A stretch of DNA of 64,000 nt from Harpalus rubripes (lineage: Eukaryota > Arthropoda > Insecta > Coleoptera > Carabidae), in assembly GCA_963082715.1 (NCBI GenBank), contig OY720448.1:54582891-54646890 (forward strand). The letters are read 5' to 3'. The position numbers and the translations under genes are program-made. Below the pieces are notes generated by a model that saw only the letters and a program-made list of their open reading frames with translations, was not told the DNA's origin and made no database searches. Positions 34,551 to 47,637 of the stretch are shown in pieces (positions within the stretch are counted from its first letter, which is position 1; the number at the start of each line of letters is the position of its first letter).

Positions 34551-34809
34551 ATGTGTAAATGTACAAAAATAAGGAATATAATAATAGCAACAAATTTGGT
34601 TCGTAATCGGATACGTTCTCTCGTTGAACGAGGTATAGACAATTTTATGGTTTACATATTAGTTGGCTGGTATATTAAAATCAAGAAGAAATCTGCCGGA
34701 ACGGTAATACATAAATTATTTTTGCTACCGAAAAATCAAGAATCATATGATCATGTCGAAGATTTATCTACTGTCGTAAATGACGAAGTAAATTTGCGTA
34801 ATGGTAAGT
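34551..34809 (+). other. Unassigned open stretch ending at a splice donor
   Basis: An ORF reads through to LPKNQESYDHVEDLSTVVND and meets GGTAAGT at 34803, a good donor. TTACATATTAG (34649-34659) is a possible acceptor. The codon mix after 34700 looks more coding-like than its surroundings. No domain was recognised and phase cannot be tied to other exons, so this is only a candidate. Confidence 0.22.
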
Positions 34810-34813
34810 ATAG

Positions 34814-35095
34814 AGGTGGGTACACATAAGAGGAAGAACGCGATTGAGGCAAGGCGAGTCCGAACGATTCCTCTGATGTGAACACGTTGATCCGAGAATC
34901 AAAGAAAATTTGGTTCGGCGTGGACGATTTTTCATGCGCAGACCTTGCCTCGAATGATCCACGCATAATTTGGGTCAGCGCTGCGTTCGCTGCGTCAGGT
35001 GGCTTTATTTGCAATGAAAAAGTTCACGAACGAGGCATCCTTTTGTGATCTCTTTGCCTCATTCGCTTTCTGCCTCAACTCACCTTAAAGCCGGG
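34814..35095. mobile_element. MITE a of a three-MITE row
   Basis: AGGTGGG...GAACGCGATTGAGGCAAGG at the left matches the inverted AGGTGAGTTGAGGCAGAAAG...GAATGAGGCAAAG at the right. GC content is well above the flanks. The 87-codon minus ORF is a by-product. Confidence 0.7.
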
Positions 35096-35096
35096 A

Positions 35097-35386
35097 CCAC
35101 AGATTCGGTATTCGCCGATTGCCGAATATTCGTCTTTCGTCGAGTAATGTACATCAGTTGACGAGCATACGTCTATAGACATGTGTAGTTTGCCGAGCAT
35201 TGATTAGAGGGTTCTATATTACTATATTGGGAAATATTCGTTCACTTGGACTCGGCTCGAAAAACCGACATGAAGCGGAGTACAGACGAACATCGAATAT
35301 TCGCGGCGAGCAGCTCATCCACATATTCGACATTTGGCGAATGTTTGCTTGGGATTCGCCGAATGATGAATGTGTGGTCCCGGTTT
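35097..35386. mobile_element. MITE b of a three-MITE row
   Basis: AAAGCCGGGACCACAGATTC is inverted as AAACCGGGACCACACATTC at the right. ATTCGGCGAAT-type words extend the pairing. Several overlapping ORFs on both strands are artefacts of the palindrome. Confidence 0.8.
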
Positions 35387-35623
35387 GCAATCGCACACTG
35401 TTTGGAACAGAACGACACCGACCGGCTCCGCACCGATCGGCAGAAATAAGTTTCTTATGGAGGAGCAGGTTGCAGCCGTAGCCGTACGCAGCGCAGCGTC
35501 CCTGTGCCGACTAGTGTACCCAGTGCGCTCCTCCTTAGGAAATTATGCAAACTTATTTCAGTTTTCTGCCGATCGGCGCGCAGCCGACCGGTGTCGTTCT
35601 GTTCCGAACAGTGTGTGATAGCC
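35387..35623. mobile_element. MITE c of a three-MITE row
   Basis: CACACTGTTTGGAACAGAAC (35393) and the inverted CACACTGTTCGGAACAGAAC (ending 35618) begin TIRs of about 90 bp with CCGATCGGCAGAAA and AGGAGGAGC on both arms. It starts directly at, or inside, the last bases of MITE b. Confidence 0.85.
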
Positions 35624-35624
35624 T

Positions 35625-37189
35625 TTAATCTATATATAGTAAATTATTTTAAAATGGTTGTTTTAAGTACATACCGCTACATAATACTGGTTTGTAAGCA
35701 TATAAACATACATAGATAATAAGTTTAATAAATTTCTGTGCGTATCTCATTAAGCACGTATTTATATACGAATCATTTGTTGTCATATATTTGTAAAAAA
35801 AATTAATACTTTAGATCTTAGATATTATACAGTACCGTACAGTAGTAGGTAGCTATTTATGTATGAATGTATATGCATGTATATTAAAAGTGTAATTATC
35901 ATTTTATTTGCTAAAGCTACTACATTGCCTTCACAACAAGAGGTATGTAATATTAACGATTATTGGTCTTATTATCTTATCGTTTTCTTTCTTTAGATAT
36001 TAATTTAGAAATGTTGTTGGCTCTCAATCAATTCTTTACCCTTAAAATTGATACTTTTCTTTAAGTATCTATTATAACATGTATTTGTATTACTTTTATA
36101 AAACTTAAAACTGGTGTACAATTAGATTATCATTTTGTAATATAAATATTTTATTAAAAATTTCAATGAAACAAATATTTCAATAACTACGTTAATTTGG
36201 AATCAACGACTTAAATAATGAATTAAATTAAAATTACTTATTAATTATAGATTCATATTTCAAAATATTTAATGCAGAAATCACTTAGTAACAAATAAAT
36301 CTTTATATGTACAGATAAAAATTGAATTAGATGTTCCATGTAAAATTACATTTTGTATTGGTATAAATATAAATTTTAATTACATTATAATATTTATATT
36401 TTAATTTTAAAGATTGTGGTAAAATTATAACAAAACTTTATAATTTCATGTAAAATGGGTAAAAAAACTTTGATGGTACCTGTATATATACATTTCAATC
36501 TGATGAATTTCAGACAATTTTTTTTCACAATTCTTAGAATTCAGTGCATGTTTCTTGAATTTGAACATAATAAATTATTTTTCACGTACCTGACATTCCA
36601 AAAACAAATATAGCAAAAAAAATTGTTTAGGCCACTGACACTTAAAACGTACACTTCAAGAACCATGCCTTTAATTTTGTGAATTTCTACATTTCAGTTC
36701 TTTGACTTTCATGTTTGTATTGTTAATTATACACGTACAATAAAAAACAAAGACAGATATAACACCTAAATATATAGGGTGTTGACCGTCAGATGCGAAC
36801 AGATTTAACATGGGATTTTTGTTTTATGCAATTTCCTGGTCTTCTATTCATGTTACGGCAAAACCTGTAGAGTGCAAAGTTGTTCAGAATTAAAAGTTAC
36901 ATTTATGTATTTTTATTGTTTTTAGTTTCTTCACAATTTTAAAAATAAATTTCAAAATTTCTGTTAGTTCGTAACAATAGCCATGACATTTGTTTTCTTT
37001 TTTCTGCTTTTCAAGAATTACTAATAAACGTCAAAAGTCCAATACAATAATTATTTATAATAATGACACGTTCCTTATTCGAATAAACATTCAATATTAC
37101 AGAATTTACAGAATATGAATAAAATATTGCTTTTCTATTTTGGTTCTTTAATATGTACTACATAACTAAAACTGCCAGTGGTCTTAAAA
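35625..37189. other. AT-rich stretch, no gene seen
   Basis: No coding, RNA or bounded repeat signal was recognised. Confidence 0.5.
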
Positions 37190-37384
37190 ACTCTCAGAGT
37201 TGTTAGGACCTCTGGCATGGTTGACATGTTGAGTAATCTTGACTACTCTGTTTAACTTTCACTTGTTGTATTACTGATGATGAGAACTTAGTCCTCGAAA
37301 TACGTATATAGTTTTCGTTAAAATTAAGGTGTAATTATAATAGTTTTAGTTAATTTTAACCTTATATTCCATCTATTATTAATG
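37190..37384 (+). mobile_element. Penelope-like terminal repeat, single copy
   Basis: This is the same 122-bp unit as 11101-11330, in inverse orientation, followed by GTTAAAATTAAGGTGTAATTA... and CCATCTATTATTAAT, shared with the sequences flanking the dimer. It shows that the unit is mobile and dispersed. Confidence 0.6.
37270..37312 (+). ncRNA. Hammerhead-ribozyme-like motif 3
   Basis: Core CTGATGA (37274-37280), an extra T, stem II GAGAAC-TTA-GTCCTC with one A-C mismatch, GAA, palindromic ATACGTAT (37300-37307), H17 = A, then TAGT pairing with ATTA (one G-T wobble). It is slightly decayed compared with motifs 1 and 2. Confidence 0.4.
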
Positions 37385-38034
37385 TACTACATATATGAAA
37401 CAACCAAAATAGAAATTAATTAAATAAAATAACGTATATTTTTAAATACTATTTAACAAAAGAACCAAGATAGAAAAAATAGTATAAAATACACATTTTA
37501 TAAGATATTTCAGCGCACTTGTCCCCTTAGAAATCTCGCGGCAAGCCGCTCGTTTCTGACAAAGACACGTGCGCTAAAATTATGTTTTATGAAACTTGTA
37601 TGTTAATGTGCTATTTCTACAATGTCATAAGTCGTGGCTATTGCTACTAATTAACGGAAATTTCTTTATAAAATTGAGAAGAAACTAAAACCGTAATAAA
37701 AAATGTAAGAACAGTTTTGTATAGATACAACTTTTACTTCTGTCCAACCGTGCACTCTGCAGTTTTTATCGTAAAATGAACAGGAGAACAAGAAATTGCA
37801 TAAAACAAAAATCCCATCAACATCCTAATAAAGATTGTACCGAGGCCACACTAGAATACAGGCCTGAATGCTCAATTCGTGACGTCACAGTTAGCCTCTT
37901 GCTGTCGCGCTACGCTTCGAACGACCGCAATGTAAGCACAAGAAATGTACGGAATTGTAAACAAATAGGATTGTAAAATGTGATTTATACAGGTATAAAA
38001 CTCGTAAATAACTATTCAAATATTATATAATAAC
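37385..38034. other. AT-rich stretch, no gene seen
   Basis: A GC-richer 60 bp near 37510-37570 and a 66-codon ORF at 37776 show no recognisable motif. Confidence 0.4.
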
Positions 38035-38037
38035 TAA

Positions 38038-38912
<875 letters not shown>

Positions 38913-38915
38913 TAA

Positions 38916-40020
38916 CTAAACAAATTAAATAAAAAAGAATTATAATGACCTAAATATACGAATAAACTCATGTTTTACTTTAAATTATTTATTACTGTTT
39001 AAATAATACAAGAAATAATAATAATATTAATAAATCTTTAGATCTGGAGCTAACAAATGAAAATAATATAACAGAACATAATATGAAAATGATGAAACTA
39101 AAAATGAATGACATAGGTACTCGTATTTAAAATAACTATTACTTTGGAAAAAAAACGTTTAGGTGCTCGCTATTTTTTATGTTAAACTGCTTATAAATTT
39201 GTTCTTTACTACAGTTTTTTTCTATTATTATCTAGTAAAATATGTTGCTGAATATTGCTAATTTTTTTTTTCATAGCAACTAAATTTGATGTTCTGAATG
39301 ATATACATTCACCATAATATTAGGAAAACTTGTTTAGCTCCTAATTTCTCTAAAGTCAGGTATATCAATTTAACCATGTTACTGCACATTGGCAAACAAC
39401 ATTTTGTACCAATTTTTGTAATTTCCTTCAACAAAAAACAATCGAAATTTGACGTTCCATGTTGCGCTGTCCCATGCGTCCCCTCGTGCTGATTGCTGTA
39501 GTTCGACTAGTTTTAGAGGGCTAGACTAGCGCGCTGGCCTCATAGTTTGATATGACGCATTGAGCAGGAATAAGCATTTAGGTCTGTATTCTTGTGTAGC
39601 CTCGAATGATTTCCATTTATCGAGTATTTATATTGTTCGGTATTTGGTTTTATTGAAGGTGGGTGTTTAAGTCATGTTCACTATATATCAAGGATTAACA
39701 ATAATTTCTGCTTTGTTGCAGCTTCAATTAAAAATATTTGAAGTAAAATAAAATTAAAAAATATTATTTTTAATCTAAAAATATTATTTGTAAATAAAAA
39801 TTGATAATAAGTAATAATTTGTAAATAATCGAAAATTTAGATTTTTAATTAAACTTTACATTGTAAAATGGCCGCTACCAAATTCAGTGAAACAGATAAT
39901 ATAAATCATCAAAAAAATATTGCAAAAATATTATTTTTTGTGTTCCTCTAATCTTTCTGGTTTGTGTAGATAATTAGTACAACAAAGTTTAAATTTCAAA
40001 GAGAACTTTTTTTTATTACA
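38916..40020. other. AT-rich stretch, no supported gene
   Basis: The ORF at 39298-39492 contains CCAVPCVPSC but no domain. 39440-39560 is slightly GC-richer. Confidence 0.4.
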
Positions 40021-40021
40021 C

Positions 40022-40855
40022 AAGTGGAAACCCGTTTATTCAGCTTTGACTGGAAAGTTGATCGAAAGTCCGGATAATTTAGAAAATTGTATGTATTTTT
40101 ATAAGACAAATAAATTAACATGTCATTATACTCTTATAAACTCAAAATTATTTCTATAATCAAACCGAATGAGCGACTTTTAAATGTGAAGAATGGAGAT
40201 CTAATTGGAAGGAAGGGAAGGAGTAAAGTAGTGATTATTTTTGAAAGCAATTAAATGAAATCTATTGTTGTTATTAGTGTACAACATTTATATTTACTTC
40301 TCTAAGTATTCATTATTAATCATTCATTTCCAATTTCAATATCGGTCCGCGAGAAGCCATATACGTGTATAGGTTGTTCATTTTAGTGGAATACTATTGC
40401 TATCTCGAGATGTATAGGAGCTACGAAGTCGGTTAAATTAGTAAACAATTACTATTTTACTAGATTATTACAATGAGTAAAAAAAATATATTTTTACCAG
40501 TGGTTCTCAAAATACGGGCTACAATTTTTTATATTTAATGTGAAACCTATTCGTGAAATTCAGAAAAAATACTGAATCGAATTAGCGAATAAAAAAATAT
40601 ATATTGCCATTTAAAATAAGAAAGTATTTTGGGAACAACTGTTCTAAATAAAATTATTGTTTCGCTCATTAAAGTAGTCTTATAAAATAGAAAATTGTTT
40701 GTTAATTTAACCGACTTCGTATAGCCCCTATACTATTCGAGATAGCAATATAGTGTACCACTTAAAATTAACACCCGTATAGAGGTCCATAACTTAAAAA
40801 AAGTGGTCCGGATACCAGGAAATTCGGAGTTTCGGATAAACGGGCTTTTACTGTC
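40022..40855. mobile_element. pogo/Tigger-like MITE with nested foldback
   Basis: The right end, inverted, reads CAGTAAAAGCCCGTTTATCC, the pogo/Tigger-type terminus. The left end AAGTGGAAACCCGTTTATTC is its diverged partner, and AGTCCGGATAATTT/ATCCGGACC continues inward. It is split by the foldback at 40368-40781. TA target flanks are not clear. Confidence 0.65.
40368..40781. mobile_element. Nested foldback with ~85-bp arms
   Basis: TTGCTATCTCGAGATGTATA with its inverted partner, and CTACGAAGTCGGTTAAATTA / TAATTTAACCGACTTCGTA, pair over about 85 bp. It lies inside the pogo-like element. There is no ORF. Confidence 0.8.
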
Positions 40856-40944
40856 TATTAAATACAGAATTATTAATATAAGTTAGGTTAGATACGAGTA
40901 AATAAAAATATATATTCGTACATTGTATACCGGGTTTTTTTATT

Positions 40945-41400
40945 TATAATTATTTTTTAATTTCCTTAATATATTTCTTAACAAGGCTTAACTTTCATAC
41001 TTTAAATGAGACACCTATATATTTTTCTATATTATTATATGCTTGAAACACATTTTTATTGAAGAAATAGAATACAAAAAATAAAGAGAAAATAATGAAT
41101 AATTAAGCTGCTAAATCATGATATCAGGCAGGCTGTGAAAACTGTTGAGATAATATTGTGCAATATTTAAGTTAATTGTTTAAATAGTAAGTTATTTTTG
41201 TAAAAAAATTATTTGACACAAAAAATGACCTATTTGTTATCACAGCCTACCTGATATGGCTTACCAGGTTAATTATTACCATAATTTTGTCTTACGTTTT
41301 AGTAATTTATTTCTTAAATAAAAATGCATTTCAAGCCTATCATTGAGTTCGTGAGCCCCTAAGTCTAGTTTACAAATATATCAAGAAAATTAAAAAATAA
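40945..41400. mobile_element. Foldback family E, copy 1
   Basis: Centre near 41190. Inverted landmarks are ATAATTAA.CTG.TAA..CAT, ATATCAGG.AGGCTGTGA and CATTTTTATT.AAGAAATA. The block CAGGCTGTGAAAACTGTTGA recurs inverted at 48735-48755, and TAATTTATTTCTTAAATAAA recurs near 48810. Confidence 0.65.
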
Positions 41401-41660
41401 TTAGATATAAAAAAGTTTTTTGAGTGGCCCGGTTTTCAGTGTCAGCCTGTAAAATAACTTGTAAGATAATATTCTTATTTCCTGGTAGTATATAAATTTT
41501 CGTTCATAAACATTCTCATTCATACACATTAGTGTACTATGTTCAATGTTTAGGCATTCTATAAAATAATGTGATTATAGACTTTGGCCGTTGTTGTTGA
41601 CTCTTGTATGTTTGGGAATGTGATTGTATTTTTGATGTGTGTCTTAGCTGCATTGTGCAG

Positions 41661-41761
41661 GAAGCATCGTGGTGGTGCAGCACGAGCACGCGACTGAGGA
41701 CGGCCGGTATGCTATTGATCTCGAGGACGCCGCAGCATCCCTTGCGCATCGATTGAGAGCG
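41661..41761 (+). CDS. Candidate internal coding exon
   Basis: TTGTGCAG precedes it and GTAAGC follows it, both good splice sites. The frame is open, GC-rich and strongly coding-like in an AT-rich setting: SIVVVQHEHATEDGRYAIDL then EDAAASLAHRLRA. It enters in phase 1 (two bases, GA, complete a split codon) and leaves in phase 0. The protein is not recognised. The acidic, alanine-rich stretch suggests a soluble segment. The plus-strand ORF track beyond 41762 is intronic. Confidence 0.6.
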
Positions 41762-41764
41762 GTA

Positions 41765-42838
41765 AGCGGCACGCTCGCACTCGCTCCGACACTCGCCCGA
41801 AACTACGGCAGCACTAGCAAAGCAAAGCTAAGCAAGATGTGCGATGCCGGTGCATTGCACCTCCACCTCACCAACCGGTATTTCACTTCACTAAGGAGAT
41901 CTTCTTATATAGGTACACCTACACAACACTCACTATCTATGTACAAATTTATTGTCAAATTAAACTTGAATTTCCAATTTATTATATGAGTCATTTTACT
42001 GTCCCCACTAACTTGCTTCAATATTTTTATTTATAATTACCTATACTTTTGACCCATTGAACTTTGTAACATATTGAAAAAAATCTGAATAAAAAAAACA
42101 GTTCCACAAACTAAGTTTAAATTTAATATTTCTTGATAATATGTAGAATAAATAAAATAGAAAAATACATAAAAACTTTTGTTCAATAAATATGTTTTTG
42201 GCAATTAATAATTCAGTTCTAAAAATCAACCACTACTGCTGAGTTACAGAATACGCTCATAATATAATTAAATTTGATAATTATATACTCGTATGTCAAA
42301 TAATAATAATAAAGATTTATTAGGCCAGGTTTCATAAAACAAATTAATCTACTCGTACTTTTGATTAAATTTTACTTCCAAAGTAAATTTAAAAATTCTG
42401 ATGTGGCCAGCACATTACCGTCCGTCAGTTCTATGTATTTTGTATAAATGTTATACAGAAAGTTCCTTGCAAAAGATTCTATTTCTTGTACATTACCTTA
42501 AAGCAGTTGTATGTGTATTTTATACAAATTCCATACAGAAAGTTTCTAGCAAAAGATCCTATATTTCCAGTAAAATCCACAAACATACTGTCAACTGCAC
42601 TTGACACTGACACCTTTCAATCAGAATTTTCTAAATATAGCAGCTGTTTCCAGAGTTATAGCATAGCTGGCTAATATATGCTATTTAATTTCTTTATAAT
42701 TTTTTAACGCTATATCCATCTAATTTGAAGTATAAAATGCATTCAAATCGTATATAGAATAAAATATTCTTTAATATTTATAATAACATTAAATGTGAAA
42801 AAATGATATTTAACATCGTTTTTTCAAGAAAAACTGTT
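41765..42838. other. Probable intron, AT-rich
   Basis: GATGTGGCCAGCACATTACC at 42400 matches ATGTGGCCAGCACATGACC at 63361, marking an old dispersed repeat. ORFs at 42401-42674 derive from it. CTACACAACACTCACTATC near 41920 has no recognised meaning. Confidence 0.4.
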
Positions 42839-42839
42839 A

Positions 42840-43215
42840 AAATCTTCAAATGAGGGTACTTCCGGTTGATCAATTATAACCAAAATCTAATCAGTTCTTC
42901 ACATGGATGTAACGAAGAGGAATAGGAAGGAATTATAATTTTTGGAATTGTAGTACTAGAGTTATCGCATTAGAAAATTTTGTCACACACAGACATACAC
43001 ACACATACACACGTTCACACATACATACACACACACGCGCGCACACACACACGCGCGCACGCACACACAAGCGCGCACGCCCCACACACACATATCATCG
43101 TAAAAATAAAATCGTATTCTAGGGACCCTAAAACGTGCTTATTCATCAAAAACTCACAACCGAATTTTTTGACCAAAGACAATACCTTCCTTACCTAAAG
43201 GTGACGGAAGGTAAA
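42840..43215. repeat. Dispersed repeat family C, copy 2
   Basis: Holds the ACTTCCGGTTGATC box, CCAAAATCTAATCAG, a CA/CG microsatellite (42960-43095), GTATTCTAGGGACCCTAAAA and TTACCTAAAGGTGACGGAAG in the same order as 20095-20420. A further box at about 43390-43450 suggests partial tandem duplication. Confidence 0.7.
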
Positions 43216-43544
43216 AATTGAATAAATGCAACGCGATTTTTTGACAGCCATGAATTTAATGTCATATAAGAATATAGAAACTGATTCGAATTTGTTCATA
43301 TAATTCAATTTACTATGCAATCAAAACATAAAAAGTAAAATATTATTTAATATTTAAAAATGATATTTAACAGTATATTTACAGGAAAAACTTTTAAAAT
43401 CTTCAAGTAAAGTGCCACTTGCGGTTGACTAGTTATAACAAAAATTTGATCATCTGTTCATATAGATATATGAACATACAAACGTAAATTATGAAAAATT
43501 GTAATTTATGAATGAAGTATTGTTTAAAATTTGTTACTTATTTG

Positions 43545-43640
43545 AGAAAAACTGCATTAAAAAATCTGTTACGTCACCTGTGCGAAGTATTACAGGCAAA
43601 GAGATCGAAAGAGGCAGGTACAAACCCAATCGCGAAAGGA
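43545..43640. mobile_element. Left-end relic of the 28975-30352 family
   Basis: TGCATTAAAAAATCTGTTAC then GTCACCTGTGCGAAGTATTA closely follow 28988-29020. The GAGATCGAAAGAGGCAGGTA segment parallels the next 40 bp there. No matching right end was found nearby. Confidence 0.6.
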
Positions 43641-43644
43641 CCAT

Positions 43645-44458
43645 AAGGCTCGGAATTTTGGTATTAGGCGCTCTGGGTACAACAAATTTTAGCGCCCTGG
43701 AAGATCCAACAAAGTAGCTGACATCTTTTGGCAAAATAAAACATAAAGGTTGTAGGGAAAACATTGTGCTGTCATATAGGGTTTTATAGTAAAGAAAAAC
43801 CCAAAATAAACAGCAAAATGAAAAGATATTCTGCTGTACAGCAGTGCAATAATTATGCAAGTAAATACATACCTGTTCTCTATTTCCCAAAAACTGAAAT
43901 ATTAAAAATTAATGGAAAATCGCTTTAAAAATCGGAAGGAACATATCATCCTTTATTATTTATAAAAATTTATACTTCAAAACATTATTAGATTATTTTT
44001 ATAGTCATTAAAAAAATATTTTCAAACAATGCTATTTTAAGGCAAAAATTAAATTCAAGATAATTTGATTTAAACATTCCTTATTAGCTTTTAACTTTTC
44101 AAACTATAAATGTCCAAATTTTAAGAAAAACGAAATCTTACTAAATAATTATGATAATTTCAGAAGACCCCACCGTGATTTCACGGGCCACATCTAGAAC
44201 TGACCGGTCCATCCTCGATGCGCCGAAATTTTCCCTCATTTCAGCTCTTTCCCCGTAATATTTTTGAATTGCCTGATTTCCAAATGGTACACGGGGAGAT
44301 ATACATACATACTTATATATGTAGAACGAATAAAATCAAGTATCATTAATGCCTTCATTATAAACAAACAGTTTCAATAAATTATTTGATTAGAAAAATA
44401 AAAATTAATATCATTATTTCATCTAGGTTTAATACAATAAAATATTTATTAAGTATTA
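43645..44458. other. AT-rich stretch with one GC-richer block
   Basis: 44164-44257 has an AG before it and open frames on both strands, but no good donor or matching phase. Otherwise nothing was recognised. Confidence 0.35.
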
Positions 44459-44459
44459 A

Positions 44460-44577
44460 GGTCAGTAAGTGTTTCCTACCGGTTGAGGATGATTTTGAAG
44501 ATCGAGACGAAGTCGAAAGTCGAGATCTACAATACTCAAATACATCCGATACCCGATAGAAAAGAACTTACTGACCG
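44460..44577. mobile_element. Short TIR MITE, ~118 bp
   Basis: GGTCAGTAAGTGTTTCCTAC and the inverted GGTCAGTAAGTTCTTTTCTA define TIRs of about 25 bp. The interior contains an unrelated GAAGTCGAAAGTCGAGA stretch. 44580-45240 shows nothing recognisable apart from a T-run near 44695. Confidence 0.7.
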
Positions 44578-45268
44578 CAATGCTTATTACGATTTTGGTG
44601 ATCGACGCCCAAAATTAAAATAAATAATATTTGAAAATTATTTGACATATTAAAAGTTTATGGTTGTCATTTTGAAGGTAAGCTTTGATCGTTTTTTTTT
44701 TTTTTTATTTACGTACCGCCTCTGCCTCCTAATCGTTACTCGTTAATTTTTTTCACGAATATATTACTTCATGACTCATTACAATATGTGTAGAGTTCAA
44801 TGGTAGTTTACCAAATATTTCTGGCGTATTAGACGAATAAAATAAATTAATTTAATTTGTAAAAAGGTTTAACTATAATAATATATTAATTGTACAATTT
44901 TTGAAATTTCACAATGGTAGAATTAAAATTTGAGAATAATAAATTTATCTTAAGTTTCTCATTTTATATTTTCAGCAGTCTATTATAGGTAAGTAATGAT
45001 ATAAAATTTATTTAGGTACGAATAGGTATGCATGTTAGTATAACTTTCTCAAAACACAAAAATAATATTTACGAGGATATTTATTTAAAATCAGAAAAGA
45101 TTAAATCGTAAATATCTGAAAGTCAATGGTGGTTCCTCTATTAGGTCATTTGTTCAATGACCTCCTAAATTTATCAAAGAAAAAGCGAAAGAATAAAAAT
45201 AATAAAATATTTAGTATTTAATAATTTTTAATAAAGTCAGTCTGCCGTGTCGTTATCGTTGCTTGCAG

Positions 45269-45341
45269 ACCAACACCACTGTGTTGAAAGAAAAACCCCG
45301 AATGGCGCGAGTGCGCGCGCTTCTTGGGTCACATCAAACTT
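45269..45341 (+). CDS. Candidate internal exon
   Basis: CGTTATCGTTGCTTGCAG is a good acceptor. The following frame TNTTVLKEKPRMARVRALLG is open and GC-rich, beginning in phase 0 as the 41661-41761 exon requires. The exit is uncertain: GTAACC at 45342 would leave phase 1, matching the exon at 46531, but is a weak donor. The frame stays open to about 45430. Confidence 0.3.
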
Positions 45342-45641
45342 GTAACCACTTTGTGTTATATGCTACGTATACAAACCCAAGCGTCAGACAGAGACAAACA
45401 AATTGTAACTTTGCTTGCATTAGACGAAGATAACCACCATACTAATCGCTTACACGCGGTCAATGACCAAGGCATCTATCAATCTAGTACCGGCGTTGGC
45501 TATGCTAAGCATAGAAAATACATTTATTAAAAATATCTCAAATTTCAATGATCTGGTAATAAATAATTTTGAAAATAAACAACATTTAAAACTATTTGTT
45601 ATATAAATGAAATAGTATTATAGTGACATCTATTATGGCCG

Positions 45642-45782
45642 GTGGCACCATCATAACTTAAATATTAAACTTGACAAATTGACAATATAGCATCGAAATG
45701 AAATGTCAAATGAATTACAGTCTAAATTTAGATTTGCATTTTTTTAACCTAGCTTAAAATTTAAGCCTTGTTGCAACTGGCC
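45642..45782. mobile_element. MITE family D, copy 2, TTA-type TSD
   Basis: TGGCCGGTGGCACC at the left and the inverted TGGCCAGTTGCAAC at the right are the tips, each next to TTA. ATTGACAATATAGCATCGAA matches the copy at 22858-23022 in reverse. PIF/Harbinger-type insertion is inferred. Confidence 0.75.
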
Positions 45783-46289
45783 ATTAGTGATTTATGAGAG
45801 GTATGAAAAAAAAGTGAGAATGGCAATACAGAAAGACGGCAAGACATTCTGCCACCAATACTGTTTATGACAATGTAATTAATTTGTAAGTTTGTTAATA
45901 AATCAGTGTTTAAATGATAAATTTATTTTAATAAAATTTAAGAAACATGACACTATTTAAATAAATTTTTCATATCAATAAACTTATTACTAATTACAAT
46001 ATGACCTATGCCAAATCTTCAACCCACGAGCCGCCACTGCTGTGCCTACACTTCCGAACTTATTAACATGTACAAATACGGGGATTTAAAAAAATATATA
46101 TAAATAAATTTATAATTTGCAAAGATTTTCATTTTTTTATATAATAACAAGTCTGAGAATCACACTGCAATATATTTTGAATCAAATCAATTTTTCTAAA
46201 ATTTAAATTATTTCAGCATGTTTGTAATTAATGCGTATAGGTATATCGTCGATGGCATAAAATTCAATATATTTGTTATTTCAAATTAA

Positions 46290-46291
<2 letters not shown>

Positions 46292-46343
<52 letters not shown>
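46292..46343. repeat. (TA)n microsatellite
   Basis: An uninterrupted AT dinucleotide run of about 52 bp. Confidence 0.95.
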
Positions 46344-46346
<3 letters not shown>

Positions 46347-46530
46347 GTAATATTTAATTTTAAATATATTTTGATATCTGTATTGACACTTCCTTTTCAC
46401 ATAATATACAAGTAAAGTTATATGAAATTTTAATATGGAGTAAAAAATTCAAATTAATGTATGAAAGAATTTGAAATTGCAAGTTTCTTTCTTTTTTTGG
46501 CAAATGAAAGGAACGTAGGAGCTTTTGCAG

Positions 46531-46625
46531 TTATAGAAACGAAAGATGAGTTTCCGTCAGGAAGCAATCATCGAAGTCTGAGACTCAAACGTCTGAACAC
46601 ATTTCAAATTCGGTCACACCCAAAG
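46531..46625 (+). CDS. Candidate internal coding exon
   Basis: GAGCTTTTGCAG is a consensus acceptor and AAAG/GTAAGT a perfect donor. The only open frame reads IETKDEFPSGSNHRSLRLKR then LNTFQIRSHPK, basic and serine-rich. It enters in phase 1 (TT completes a split codon) and exits in phase 0. It lies on the same strand as the exon at 41661. The protein was not recognised and no downstream exon was found before the window end. Confidence 0.55.
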
Positions 46626-47041
46626 GTAAGTAATAGAAATGAATTATTACCTAGCCGTATTTAATTTTCAATTTCCAGTTTTCTTTCATAAATTCTTCTA
46701 GTAAATAGCACATTAAAATACAAGTTTCGTAAGACATGAATTTAGTGCTTGTGTTTTCTTTATACATTTTTTTTCTGTTTTGGCTCTTTTGTCAAAAAAT
46801 AATTTAAAATATTTGTTATTTCAATTTCTAAGTTATGAACATTGATTAAGAATATTTAGTCTTTTATTTGATTGTTGGTAACAGTGATTGACATTTACTT
46901 ATTACTTACATATATTATTACTTCATGTCAATAGCAGGTCTTCTACAAATAATATGTACTTAAAAGTGACAATTGTCTACAAACCTGGTTTTGAGTTCTT
47001 TTAAGAAGTACTTTATGACATCCAAATGAGTTTCATAAAGC

Positions 47042-47637
47042 CAGGTTTGTTCCAACTTTTAGTTCGGAACTGTTCCAGAATTTAGAGTTCTGCCCATGAC
47101 ATCTAAGAAAGCAAATTCAGAATTCCTCTCTCTTGGGTAGGTTCGAATTCGAACACTGAATTGGGTTTAAATTTGGCGATACGGTATTCTGTAATTTAAT
47201 TTGTCACGCTCTTCTGTTTTGAATAACATACAATTGTTTGGTTTGTCTAGTGAAATAATAAATTATTAATAATTATAAATATATTTTAAATTTTCAAATG
47301 TGTAATTGTACAAACTGCTCGAAAGGAGTAAAGCATAAACAACAAATTCTAAGACTGTACATATAAAGTAATAAAGTTAAAAGTAGAAACAAATGCAATA
47401 AAAGGTGAGAAATCATTTAAAATGACAAACTGCTACTAATTGTCAAAGTATTCGAAATTACAAAGAACATATAGATGATAAAAATAATAACAATTGAAAT
47501 ACTTGCTCCCTAGAACGAACTGGTAGAATCGTTCTATAAGAATTAACTTAAAATTCTAACTTATCCAAACGGCGAATTGATAGTTTTCAGAATTTCGAAT
47601 TTGAGAACTACAGAGTTCGAACGTTTCGAACAAACCT
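47042..47637. mobile_element. TIR MITE, ~596 bp
   Basis: AGGTTTGTTCCAACTTTTAG and the inverted AGGTTTGTTCGAAACGTTCG give imperfect TIRs. GAACTGTTCCAGAATTT/AAATTC-type words continue the pairing. No ORF; TSD unclear. Confidence 0.6.

Noticed and set aside
44164..44257. Possible exon reading DPTVISRATSRTDRSILDAP on plus
   Set aside because: The complementary strand is equally open, the only nearby donor (GTAATA) is poor, and its entry phase fits none of the better exon candidates.
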